From assembly GCF_000381925.1 (NCBI RefSeq), contig NZ_KB907307.1, forward strand, positions 1,550,001 to 1,614,000: a stretch of DNA of 64,000 nucleotides, written 5' to 3'. The DNA comes from Nocardia sp. BMG111209 (GTDB lineage Bacteria; Actinomycetota; Actinomycetes; Mycobacteriales; Mycobacteriaceae). Positions 27,347 through 35,796 of this stretch are shown piece after piece. The first letter of the stretch is position 1; each line of letters begins with the position of its first letter. The translations under genes and the position numbers were made by a program. Below the pieces are notes generated by a model. The model was not told the DNA's origin and did no database searches. It was given only the letters and a program-made list of their open reading frames with translations.

Positions 27347-27766
27347 ATGACCGGCACACCACCGCTCGCGCAGCAGCTCACCCCCGCCCGGCTCGACCGT
27401 GAGGCGGGCTATCGGATGCTGGATCTGTTGCAGGACAATGCGACTCAGCAGGCCACCCTGCCCGGGTTGGAGACCGTTGCTCCCGGCTTCGCCGATTGGG
27501 TCGTCACCGCTCTGTTCGGCGGCACCTATCAGCGGCCGGGCCTGTCGTTGCGGGACCGGCAAGTGGCGAATCTGGCCGCGCTGACCGCGCTCGGCGGGGT
27601 CGATCCGCAGCTGGCCGGACATGTGCGAACCTCGTTGCGGGCGGGGCTGTCCCGCGCGGAGATCATCGAGGTGTTCGTGCACCTCGCGCCCTACATCGGT
27701 GTGCCGAAGGCGCTGGCGGGACTGCGGGTCGCGGCGGCGGCCCTGGCCGAGGCGGGGCAGCCGTGA
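27347..27766 (+). CDS. carboxymuconolactone decarboxylase family protein
   Basis: A 139-residue helical protein of the CMD/AhpD-like superfamily. The core LSLRDRQVANLAALTALGGVDPQLAGHVRTSLRAGLSRAEIIEVFVHLAPYIGVPKALAGLRVA is the gamma-carboxymuconolactone decarboxylase pattern, with His in GHVRTSL. No CxxC pair is present, so a peroxidase role of the AhpD kind is unlikely. ATG 27347 is preferred over GTG 27341 by spacing from CGGAG. The stop overlaps the phosphotriesterase-like gene as GTGA. Two CGNR-type operators stand upstream. Confidence 0.85.
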   Translation: MTGTPPLAQQLTPARLDREAGYRMLDLLQDNATQQATLPGLETVAPGFADWVVTALFGGTYQRPGLSLRDRQVANLAALTALGGVDPQLAGHVRTSLRAGLSRAEIIEVFVHLAPYIGVPKALAGLRVAAAALAEAGQP

Positions 27767-28710
27767 CCGGACGGAGCGCGGCCTCCGGCGTCGGCCGGGG
27801 TGGGTCGACCGGGATTCGCCGCATCCGTACGGTGCTCGGCGATATCGAGCCCGCCGAACTCGGTGTCTGCGATGCCCACGACCACCTGTTCATCCGCACC
27901 CCGAAACTGCCGGGACAGGAACTCGACGATGCGGAAGCCGCTCGGGCGGAACTGGTTTCGTTCGCCCGCGCCGGTGGCCGGGCCGTGGTGCAGTGGACGC
28001 CGTGGGGTATGGGCCGGCGGCGCGCGGAGCTGCCGGGGCTGTCCCGCGACACCGGCGTGCACCTCGTCGCGGCGACGGGCCTGCATCAGGCCGCGCACTA
28101 CGATCCGGCCGAATTGTCCACCGTCTGCGGCGATCTCGCGGAGCTGTTCGTCCGGGAGTTGACCGAGCCGCCGGTGCGCGCGGGAATGATCAAGGCGGCG
28201 GGGGATTTCCATCATGCCGGCGAGCATTCGCGGCATGTGCTGGCGGCGGCCGCCGACGCTCATCGCGCGACCGGCGCCCCGATCGGCGTCCATCTGGAGG
28301 CCGGGACCGCCGCCGGGGACGTTCTGGCCGTATTGTGCGACGAGCACAATATGCCACCGGAGAGTGTCATTCTCGGGCATCTGCATCGCTTCCCCGACAC
28401 CAGGATTCACCGGGAGGTTGCCGCGGCGGGGGCCTACGTCCAGTTCGACGGGCCCTCGCGGGTACACCACGCCACCGATTGGCGACTGCTCGACAGTATC
28501 GCCGCCCTGGTCGACGCGGGTCACGCCGACCGCATCCTGCTCGGCGCCGATACGGTCACCCCGTCGATGCGCGCCACCGGCGCGGGGCCGGGGATGCCGT
28601 TCCTGGTCGGCGGGCTGCGCGCGCGTATCACCCGCGAACTCGGCGACGACGTCGCCACCGCCGTGTTCGTGGCCAATCCGGCGCGCGCCTTCGCCGCCGA
28701 GTGGCGCTAA
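27763..28710 (+). CDS. phosphotriesterase-like amidohydrolase
   Basis: A 315-residue metal-dependent hydrolase of the phosphotriesterase group in the amidohydrolase superfamily. The HxH of strand 1 is in CDAHDHLFIR (about residues 37-46). The bridging carboxylated lysine is probably in GMIKAAGDF. Metal His residues follow in GVHLEAGT and VILGHLHR, and the final Asp is in ILLGADT. Members act as lactonases or on organophosphates. With a decarboxylase-family protein in a coupled operon, a lactone or ring-cleavage product is a reasonable but unproved substrate. GTG 27763 overlaps the previous stop. Confidence 0.85.
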   Translation: MTGRSAASGVGRGGSTGIRRIRTVLGDIEPAELGVCDAHDHLFIRTPKLPGQELDDAEAARAELVSFARAGGRAVVQWTPWGMGRRRAELPGLSRDTGVHLVAATGLHQAAHYDPAELSTVCGDLAELFVRELTEPPVRAGMIKAAGDFHHAGEHSRHVLAAAADAHRATGAPIGVHLEAGTAAGDVLAVLCDEHNMPPESVILGHLHRFPDTRIHREVAAAGAYVQFDGPSRVHHATDWRLLDSIAALVDAGHADRILLGADTVTPSMRATGAGPGMPFLVGGLRARITRELGDDVATAVFVANPARAFAAEWR

Positions 28711-29330
28711 TCCGTGACCGGATGCACCTGCAGCGCACAGGTATCGATGGGGACGGTGACGGTGGTCGTCTCGGTGCTGTCGGGTGGCGTGACCAGCAGA
28801 CTGCTGTACTGCGCGCAGCCGTTCCCGGCGGCGTCGACGGCCACCCCCTCGACGATCGCGTGCGCGAGATGGTCGGCGTCCAGCCGGATCACCGGCGCGG
28901 TGTCGTCGCCGGTGGGCAGGCCGCCCATGAAGCCGCGCGGGGTCCGGGTGGCGTGCAGCAGTGGGCCACCGGCCCCGCTGTCCACACCGGGATAGCCGCT
29001 CAGAGTGCAGGGCGCGGCGGCGCCGACCAGCGAGAAGGTCAGTCGCACACCGCGATGCAGGGTGGCCGGGGACATCACCTCGGCGCCGGTGATGACCGCG
29101 CCGGACGGGCACACCTGGCCGACCTGCGCGGGTGCGGTGCCGGACGGCGCCGGGGACCCCGGCCCGGCCGAGGGTGCGGCCGTCCCGCCGGGGGCATCGG
29201 GCGCGGACCCGACCGACCCGGGAGTCCCGACCGGGCCGGGTGGCGCGGACGGAGTCGGAGAACATCCGAACAGAACCGTGGTCAAGCCGCACAGCGCGAC
29301 TGCCGACCGAACCGACGAACCGATGCGCAT
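28707..29330 (-). CDS. DUF4232 domain lipoprotein
   Basis: A 207-residue exported lipoprotein. The signal peptide ends in the lipobox LFGC near residue 23, followed by a long Pro/Gly/Ala/Ser linker to about residue 70. The C-terminal domain has the DUF4232 pattern (LTFSLVGAAAPCTLSGYPGVDSG) with paired cysteines. Function unknown; it is probably anchored to the outer face of the plasma membrane. Its stop codon overlaps that of the convergent phosphotriesterase gene. Confidence 0.85.
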   Translation of the reverse strand: MRIGSSVRSAVALCGLTTVLFGCSPTPSAPPGPVGTPGSVGSAPDAPGGTAAPSAGPGSPAPSGTAPAQVGQVCPSGAVITGAEVMSPATLHRGVRLTFSLVGAAAPCTLSGYPGVDSGAGGPLLHATRTPRGFMGGLPTGDDTAPVIRLDADHLAHAIVEGVAVDAAGNGCAQYSSLLVTPPDSTETTTVTVPIDTCALQVHPVTD

Positions 29331-29572
29331 GACATTCCGCCTCTCCGAGCGGTGAGTGATCCCCCCACTGTGACATCGCGATCCGGGAGTCGGGCGTTTC
29401 CCGATCCCGATCGGGTTGCGTATTGATTGCGCGTGTCATGTAAACGCGTATTACCGGTGACCTGGACCACTTTCACGGCCCGGAGTGACCTTGACCACAT
29501 TCAAGACCATGTGCTTTCATGAGCACGACGCACTGCGCTGAACGACTGTTCAGCAGGGGTGAGGAGTGTGGT

Positions 29573-30439
29573 TTGAGCACATCCGAGAACATCTCCGCCG
29601 GCAGCGAGGAACGGTCGGCCACCGCCGAGATAACCGGTTGGATGCGCGGATATCTGGGCCGGCATCCACTGGCGGCATTGCACACCGTGGGCGGACAGGT
29701 CGTGATGGGCATCCACGCCGTCCGATATCTGATCACCGACATCGTCACCGGGCAGTTCCCGTTCCGGGAGTTCCTGCGGCAGGCGGCATTCATGGCGAAG
29801 ACCTCCTACGTGCCGACCCTCGCGGTCGCGCTGCCGATCAGCGCCACGCTGTCGATTCAGTTCGGGCTCTTGGCCGGTCAGGTCGGTGCGACCGCATTGG
29901 CCGGTGCCGCAAGCGGTTTGGCGGTGATCCGGCAGGCCGCGCCACTGGTGACCGCCATGCTGCTGGCCGCCGCGGTGGGCTCGGCGATCTGCGCGGATCT
30001 CGGATCGCGGGCCATCCGCGAGGAGATCGACGCGATGGAGGTGATGGGTGTCTCGCCGCTGCGCCGACTGGTGGTGCCGCGCCTGGCCGCGGGGGTGATG
30101 GTGGCGATGGGGCTCACGGGCGCAAGCTGTTTCGTCGGATTCCTCGCCGGATATCTGTTCAACGTCTACGTGCAGAACGGCACGCCGGGCAGTTTCCTCG
30201 CCACCTTCTCCTCTTTCGCCACCGTCGGCGACCTGTATCTCGCGATGGTCAAATCCGCGGTGTTCGGCGCGATCGTCACCGTGGTCGCGTGCGAGAAGGG
30301 GTTGAGCACCAAGGGCGGTCCGGGCGGCGTGGCGAATTCGGTGAACGCCGCGGTCGTCGCGTCGATCATGCTGTTGATGGTCGTCAACGTCGGCTTCACC
30401 CAGCTGTACACCATGCTGTTCCCGAGAACGACGCTCTGA
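29573..30439 (+). CDS. yrbEA: MlaE/YrbE family permease, first of the mce operon
   Basis: A 288-residue integral membrane permease, the YrbEA-type subunit of an Mce lipid importer. Several hydrophobic helices are seen and the MlaE hallmark EEIDAMEVMGVSPLRRLVVPRLAAG (contact loop for the MceG/MlaF ATPase). The TTG at 29573 (STSENISAGSEE) is preferred because a GAGGAG at 29561-29566 stands at the right distance; ATG 29519 without a good site is the alternative and would add 18 residues. The stop overlaps yrbEB by one base (TGATG). No ATPase gene is present nearby; MceG is usually encoded elsewhere. Confidence 0.9.
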   Translation: MSTSENISAGSEERSATAEITGWMRGYLGRHPLAALHTVGGQVVMGIHAVRYLITDIVTGQFPFREFLRQAAFMAKTSYVPTLAVALPISATLSIQFGLLAGQVGATALAGAASGLAVIRQAAPLVTAMLLAAAVGSAICADLGSRAIREEIDAMEVMGVSPLRRLVVPRLAAGVMVAMGLTGASCFVGFLAGYLFNVYVQNGTPGSFLATFSSFATVGDLYLAMVKSAVFGAIVTVVACEKGLSTKGGPGGVANSVNAAVVASIMLLMVVNVGFTQLYTMLFPRTTL

Positions 30440-31293
30440 TGGCCGCCCCCTATCGTCCCCCGCTGCTGCGGCCGCTGGCCGGTATCGCCGGAATGCCGGC
30501 GGGCCCGGTGATGCGGCTCGGGCATCTGGCGAGCTTCTTCCTCCGCGCGGTGGCCGCGATCCCGGTGGCGCTGCGGCACTATCGCAAGGAATGCCTGCGC
30601 ATCCTGTCCGATGTCACCTGGGGTAACGGGTCGCTGGTGGTCGGCGGCGGCACCGCGGGCGTGGTGCTGGTGCTCGGCGCCGCGGCGGGCGGCATCGTCG
30701 GCATCGAGGGCTACAGCGCGCTGAAACTGCTCGGCATGGGACCGGCGACCGGCATGATCGCCTCGACCGCCGCGACCCGGGAGCTGGCGCCGATCATGGC
30801 CGCGATCGCCTTCGCCGCCCAGGCGGGCTGCCGGTTCACCGCCCAGCTGGGTTCGATGCGGATCGCCGAGGAGATCGACGCGCTCGACTCGATCGCCATC
30901 CGGCCGATCCCGTACCTGGTCACGACGCGATTGCTGGCCGCGGCGATCGCGGCGGTGCCGCTGTATCTGGCGGGCCTCGCGATCGACTATCTCGCGGTCG
31001 AGATCTTCGTCGACGTGGCCGGCGGGCAGGCGACGGGCACCTACCAACACTATTTCCGGCTGGTGCTCGACGGTCGCGACGTGCTGTATTCCCTGGCGAA
31101 GGCCGTGGTGTTCGTCGTCATCACCTCGACCATCCAATGTTATTACGGGTTCTACGCCACCGGCGGGCCGCAGGGCGTCGGCGTCGCCGCCGGTCGCGCG
31201 ATGCGGGCCGCGATCACGGTGATGATCTGCGTGAACCTGTTGATGACGATGGCGCTCTGGGGTTTCGATTCCGGCTCGAGAATCAGCGGGTGA
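30439..31293 (+). CDS. yrbEB: MlaE/YrbE family permease, second subunit
   Basis: A 284-residue membrane permease, partner of the preceding protein in the Mce transporter. The conserved loop reads RIAEEIDALDSIAIRPIPYLVTTRLLAA, and a C-terminal GGPQGVGVAAGRAMRAA segment is typical of YrbEB. ATG 30439 overlaps the yrbEA stop. MceA begins three bases after its stop. Together the two permeases form the membrane channel that receives lipid from the Mce hexamer. Confidence 0.9.
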   Translation: MAAPYRPPLLRPLAGIAGMPAGPVMRLGHLASFFLRAVAAIPVALRHYRKECLRILSDVTWGNGSLVVGGGTAGVVLVLGAAAGGIVGIEGYSALKLLGMGPATGMIASTAATRELAPIMAAIAFAAQAGCRFTAQLGSMRIAEEIDALDSIAIRPIPYLVTTRLLAAAIAAVPLYLAGLAIDYLAVEIFVDVAGGQATGTYQHYFRLVLDGRDVLYSLAKAVVFVVITSTIQCYYGFYATGGPQGVGVAAGRAMRAAITVMICVNLLMTMALWGFDSGSRISG

Positions 31294-31296
31294 GAG

Positions 31297-32598
31297 ATGC
31301 CCATCGCGTTCGAATCCGACGGTAAGCCGGTCTCCGACGGCCGACTGTTCCTGCGTGGCATCGCATTCCTGGTCGTGGCCGCGGCCGTGGCGGCCCTGAT
31401 GATCGCCCGGTCCGAGGGGGTGTTCCAGCGGCCGGTGCGGGTCGTCGCGGATCTGGTCGACGTCGGCGACGGGCTCCCGGCCAAATCGGATGTGAAATAT
31501 CGCGGGGTCCTGGTCGGGCTGGTGCGGTCGGTGACCGCGTCCACCGGCGGCGGCCCGAATCAGGTGCAGATCGACCTGTTCCCGCGCTCCGCCGTGGGCA
31601 TTCCCGGCACGGTGACCGCGCGGGTGGTGCCCAGCAACGTCTTCGCGGTCCCCTCGGTGCAACTGGTCGACAACGGGCCGGGCCCGGCGCTGGCGGCGGG
31701 TGCGCGGATACCGCAGGACCGTGGCCTGGAGACGGTCCGCTTGCAGACCTCGCTGACGGCGCTGAGCCGCATCGTCGCCGCCGCCGGTCGCTCCCCCACC
31801 GATCCGACCCTGGGCATCCTCGCCACCGTGGCACAGGCCACCAGCGGCCGTGGCGCGGACGCGCTGCGCGCCGGCGCCCAGCTGGACCGGATCGCCCGGG
31901 GCCTCGATGCCGCCATGGCGCCGGACGGCAACCCGTCGATGCTGGTCGCGCTGTCCGAGGCGCTGAGCGGATTACAGTCCGCCGCACCGGATCTGCTCGG
32001 TGCGCTGCACGACGCCGTCGTCCCGATGCAGACGCTGGCCGCCGACCGGATCCAGCTCGCGGATCTGCTCTCCGGTGGTCTGGCGACCTCCACCACGGTC
32101 GCAAATGCGTTGCAGCACAAGACCGATACCATCACCGGCATCACCGGTCAGATGGGCCCGGTGCTGGATGTGATGGCCCGGGGCGGGGCGGGCTTCACCC
32201 AGATGGCCGTCTCGGAGACGCGGCTGTCGACCGTGTTCCGGAACGAGTTCTGGCACACCGACACCCAGGGCGCGACCGCCAAGGTCATCGTCGAGCTGAC
32301 CCCGCACAAGCAGTACACCCGCGCCGACTGTCCCCGCTACGGCGATCTGGCCGGGCCCAGCTGCGCGACCGCGCCGGTCGGCGGGCCGAGCATCATCGGC
32401 GCCGGCGGCAATCCGAACGACGACGACAGCGCGCTCGGCGGCGCCGTCGGCCCGGTCGGCAGCCGCGCCGAACAGCAGCGCATCGCCGACGCGTTCGGCG
32501 GGCCGCCGAATTCCGCGGCCGATCTGCTGATCGGACCGCTGGTGCGCGGCAACGATATTCGCGTCACCCCCGCCCCACCCGACGGAGGATCGAGATGA
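31297..32598 (+). CDS. mceA: MCE family protein MceA
   Basis: A 433-residue exported Mce subunit. One N-terminal transmembrane or signal helix (FLRGIAFLVVAAAVAALMIA) is followed by the MCE domain (VRVVADLVDVGDGLPAKSDVKYRGVLVGLVRSV) and a helical Mce4_CUP1-type region to about residue 350. The C-terminus is low-complexity and Gly/Asp-rich. As the first Mce gene after two YrbE genes it takes the A position. Mce hexamers form a tunnel that carries lipids across the cell envelope. Its stop overlaps mceB. Confidence 0.9.
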   Translation: MPIAFESDGKPVSDGRLFLRGIAFLVVAAAVAALMIARSEGVFQRPVRVVADLVDVGDGLPAKSDVKYRGVLVGLVRSVTASTGGGPNQVQIDLFPRSAVGIPGTVTARVVPSNVFAVPSVQLVDNGPGPALAAGARIPQDRGLETVRLQTSLTALSRIVAAAGRSPTDPTLGILATVAQATSGRGADALRAGAQLDRIARGLDAAMAPDGNPSMLVALSEALSGLQSAAPDLLGALHDAVVPMQTLAADRIQLADLLSGGLATSTTVANALQHKTDTITGITGQMGPVLDVMARGGAGFTQMAVSETRLSTVFRNEFWHTDTQGATAKVIVELTPHKQYTRADCPRYGDLAGPSCATAPVGGPSIIGAGGNPNDDDSALGGAVGPVGSRAEQQRIADAFGGPPNSAADLLIGPLVRGNDIRVTPAPPDGGSR

Positions 32599-33632
32599 GC
32601 GTGCGCGGACCGCTGTTCGGCGTGATCCTGTTCCTGGTGGCGTCGATCGCCGCGACCTGGACCGTCTACGCCACGCTGCAACGCGGGGTGCCCGGCCGCT
32701 CCGACCGATATTCGGCGATCTTCACCGATGTGTCGGGCCTGCGGACGGGCGACGACGTGCGGATGGCCGGGGTGCGGGTGGGCCGGGTCGACGCGATCGA
32801 TCTGGACGGGACCGTCGCACGGGTGACCTTCGAGGTCCAGCACGGCCAGCCGATGTACACCGACACCGTCGCGGCGGTCACCTACCAGAATCTGATCGGC
32901 CAGCGCTACATCGGACTGTCGTTGCGCGGCAACGGAACCCATACGATGCTGCGGCCGGGTGCGCAACTGCCGCCGGACCGCACCGAGCCCTCCTTCGATC
33001 TGTCCAAGCTGCTCAACGGTTTCGAGCCGTTGTTCAGCGTGCTGCAACCGAAGGACGTGGACAACATCACCGCGGCGGTGATCCGGGCATTGCAGGGCGA
33101 CAACGGTTCCGTCGCCGCGCTGATCGCCGAAACCTCGCGGCTGGCTGAGACATTCGCCGGTCCGGACGAGATCCTCGGGCAGCTGATCGACAACCTCGCG
33201 CGGGTGCTCACCGACCTCGCGCGCCAGCGCGGCGACCTGCAGACCGTGATCACCCAGACCGGCAAGATCTTCGACGGCCTCGCGGCGCAGCGCGACACCC
33301 TGTTCCAGCAGGTCGATTCGCTGTCGGGGGTACTGGATCGGGCCGCGCAGGTGGTGCGCGGCGCACAACCGCAGATGTCCGCATTCCTCACGCGCGAACC
33401 GGGTTTCAGTCAGCACTTCCTCGACAACCAGTACAAGTTCGCCTATCTGGGCTACAACCTGCCGTTGATGTTGCAGGGTATGACCCGCATCGTCGACAAG
33501 GGCGCGTACCTGAACGCCTACGTGTGCAACATCCGCTTCAGCATCGCGCCGGGGGTGGATCCGATCATCGAGAATCTGCTCGCCATGGCGGGGCCGAGCG
33601 GAACCGTCGAGCATTCGGCGATCTGCCGATGA
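32595..33632 (+). CDS. mceB: MCE family protein MceB
   Basis: A 345-residue Mce subunit with an N-terminal hydrophobic anchor (LFGVILFLVASIAATWTVYATL). The MCE domain follows (YSAIFTDVSGLRTGDDVRMAGVRVGRVDAIDL) and then the long helical domain. ATG 32595 overlaps the mceA stop (ATGA). MceB is the most regular subunit in such operons. The C-terminal CNIRFSIAPGVDPI segment near the end fits other MceB proteins. Confidence 0.9.
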   Translation: MSVRGPLFGVILFLVASIAATWTVYATLQRGVPGRSDRYSAIFTDVSGLRTGDDVRMAGVRVGRVDAIDLDGTVARVTFEVQHGQPMYTDTVAAVTYQNLIGQRYIGLSLRGNGTHTMLRPGAQLPPDRTEPSFDLSKLLNGFEPLFSVLQPKDVDNITAAVIRALQGDNGSVAALIAETSRLAETFAGPDEILGQLIDNLARVLTDLARQRGDLQTVITQTGKIFDGLAAQRDTLFQQVDSLSGVLDRAAQVVRGAQPQMSAFLTREPGFSQHFLDNQYKFAYLGYNLPLMLQGMTRIVDKGAYLNAYVCNIRFSIAPGVDPIIENLLAMAGPSGTVEHSAICR

Positions 33633-33643
33633 GGGGGAAAACG

Positions 33644-34690
33644 ATGTCGGTACGGACATGGTGGCGGTCGGCGCGCAGGCGGCCGCTCGCCGACTACGAC
33701 CGGGTGCGGCTCGGCGTGGCGGCGATCGTCGTCCTGCTGGTGACCGTGGGAGTCACGGTGTACGTGAACTCGCTGCACCTCGGGGAGGTGACCTACCGCG
33801 CCGATTTCGCGCAGGCCGCCGGGATCGGCGCGGGCGACGCGGTGACCGATGCCGGCATCCAGGTCGGCACGGTGACCGGCACCCGGCTGGCCGGTGACCA
33901 CGTCGCCGTCACCATGAAGATCCGCTCCGGGGTGGCGCTGGGGGCCGACACCCGCGCGGCGATCAAGCTGACCACACTGCTCGGATCGCGCTATGTCGAG
34001 TTACGTCCGGCCGGGCCGGGGACGCTGCCCGGCCGCACGATCGCAGTGTCGCACACCGAGGTTCCCTACGATCTGGAGACCGCGCTGCAGGCGGCCACCA
34101 CCACCTTCTCCCAGGTCGACGCGGACCGCATCGCGAGTTCGATGACGACGCTGTCGCAGCAGTTGCAGAGCGTGCCGGCCCTCGTGCCGGAGGTGCTGCG
34201 CAACGTGCAGGACCTGTCGACCGTGATCGCCGGCCGCCGCGCGCAGATCGCCGCCCTGCTGACCAGTACCGCGCAGGTCACGCAGGTGATCCACGCGCAA
34301 CAGGCCGATCTGGCCGGGCTGATCGGGCAGGGCACCGCGGTCCTGCAGGAGATCGCCACCCGGCACGCGGCACTGCAGCGGATGATCGCCGCGGCCACCG
34401 TACTCGTGCACGAACTGGCACCGATCGCGGTCGGTGACCGGCCACAGATCCAGCAGTTGCTGACCAATCTCGGCACCATGACGCATCTGATCGCCGCGCA
34501 CGACGATCTGCTGCGCAACATCCTGCAGATCCTGCCGGTGCCGTGGCGGTACTTCTCCGACGCCACCGGCACCGGCGCGGAGCTGATCGGCAACGCGCCC
34601 GACGGCGCGTTCATCGATTCGTTCATGTGCGCACTCAGTGCCAAGGCACAGCAGGCGAATCTCACGCCCTACCTGAAGGACTGCCGATGA
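33644..34690 (+). CDS. mceC: MCE family protein MceC
   Basis: A 348-residue Mce subunit. An N-terminal basic stretch precedes the anchor helix (VRLGVAAIVVLLVTVGVTVYV), then the MCE domain (TYRADFAQAAGIGAGDAVTDAGIQVGTVTG) and helical repeats. ATG 33644 is chosen because GAGGGGG lies at 33632-33638; an upstream ATG at 33629 overlaps the mceB stop and would add five residues. The stop overlaps mceD. No long Pro-rich tail is present, unlike many MceC proteins. Confidence 0.9.
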   Translation: MSVRTWWRSARRRPLADYDRVRLGVAAIVVLLVTVGVTVYVNSLHLGEVTYRADFAQAAGIGAGDAVTDAGIQVGTVTGTRLAGDHVAVTMKIRSGVALGADTRAAIKLTTLLGSRYVELRPAGPGTLPGRTIAVSHTEVPYDLETALQAATTTFSQVDADRIASSMTTLSQQLQSVPALVPEVLRNVQDLSTVIAGRRAQIAALLTSTAQVTQVIHAQQADLAGLIGQGTAVLQEIATRHAALQRMIAAATVLVHELAPIAVGDRPQIQQLLTNLGTMTHLIAAHDDLLRNILQILPVPWRYFSDATGTGAELIGNAPDGAFIDSFMCALSAKAQQANLTPYLKDCR

Positions 34691-35796
34691 GCGGGCCACT
34701 GCGCGCGGTGCAATGGGTGGCGCTGCTGGCGCTCGGCGTCCTGGTCGCCGCGGGCTGCGCCGGCGACGGCGGGCTCACCCACCACACCCGCACGATCACC
34801 GCGCAATTCGACAACGGCAAGGGCCTCTACCCCGGCAACAAGGTGTCGGTGCTGGGCATGCCGATCGGGAAGGTCACCGCAATCCGCCCGCACGGCACCG
34901 GCGTGGACGTCACGATGTCGCTCGACGCCGACGTCCCGGTGGCCGCCGACGCGCAGGCGGTCACGGTCTCCGATTCGCTGCTCACCGACCGGCACGTCGA
35001 GTTGTCGCCGCCCTACCGCGGCGGGCCGACCCTGCCCGACCGGGCGGTACTCGATCTCGCGCACACCAAGACGCCCGTCGAATTCGAGAGCCTGCTCGCC
35101 ATGGCGGACAAGCTGTCCGGTTCGCTCGGCGGGGACGGCAACGGCAACGGGCCCATCGCGGATCTGCTGACCGTCGGCACGAACGCCACCGCGGGCAACG
35201 GCGCCCGGATGCGGGATGCGTTGAGCGCGCTCGCGCAGGCGCTGCAACTGGGCCCCGACAACGGCGCCGCGACCCGGGCGGCGATCACCGAGGTCGTGAC
35301 CGATCTCGACGCCCTCACCGCCGCCGCGGCCCGCAACGACGGCACGCTGCGCGACTTCGGTTCCGGGGTGCGGCAATTGAGCGATCTGCTCGCCGAGGAG
35401 AATTTCGGCACCGGCGACACCGGCGCGCAGTTGAATGCGATCATCGTGCAGGTCGCCGATCTGCTGCAACGCAATCGCGGCGCGCTGACGGGACTGCTCA
35501 CCGATTCGGCGACCATGACGAAGTCGATGGCCGACTACCGGGACAACCTCGCGGAATTCCTGGACGTGTTCCCGCTGGTCGCCGACAACACCTACAACGC
35601 GATAGATCACGACATCGGCGCGCTGCGCGCCTCGGTGGACCTGAACCGGGTGCTGCTGGACGGGCAGATGGTGAAGGAGATCTGCAACCTGCTCGGCCTG
35701 CACGAATTGGGTTGTGCCACCGGATCGATGAAGGATATGGGCCCGGATTTCGGGCTCACCGCGATCCTGCTCGCGGCGGCGGGGATTCCGCGATGA
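34687..35796 (+). CDS. mceD: MCE family protein MceD, predicted lipoprotein
   Basis: A 369-residue Mce subunit. Its N-terminus is a lipoprotein signal: WVALLALGVLVAAGC, with the lipobox VAAGC and the cysteine near residue 23. The MCE domain begins TITAQFDNGKGLYPGNKVSVLGMPIGKV. Usually only MceE is lipidated, so a lipobox here too is notable. The helical region and the C-terminal CNLLGLHELGC pair are seen. ATG 34687 overlaps the mceC stop and the TGA overlaps mceE. Confidence 0.9.
   Translation: MSGPLRAVQWVALLALGVLVAAGCAGDGGLTHHTRTITAQFDNGKGLYPGNKVSVLGMPIGKVTAIRPHGTGVDVTMSLDADVPVAADAQAVTVSDSLLTDRHVELSPPYRGGPTLPDRAVLDLAHTKTPVEFESLLAMADKLSGSLGGDGNGNGPIADLLTVGTNATAGNGARMRDALSALAQALQLGPDNGAATRAAITEVVTDLDALTAAAARNDGTLRDFGSGVRQLSDLLAEENFGTGDTGAQLNAIIVQVADLLQRNRGALTGLLTDSATMTKSMADYRDNLAEFLDVFPLVADNTYNAIDHDIGALRASVDLNRVLLDGQMVKEICNLLGLHELGCATGSMKDMGPDFGLTAILLAAAGIPR

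Noticed and set aside
27691..29439. 582-codon minus-strand frame over the phosphotriesterase gene
   Set aside because: Antisense shadow; the real minus-strand gene there is the DUF4232 lipoprotein in another frame.
29340..29572. KstR-type or other known operator before the mce operon
   Set aside because: I saw no clean palindrome matching a cholesterol regulon site; the region was left unassigned.
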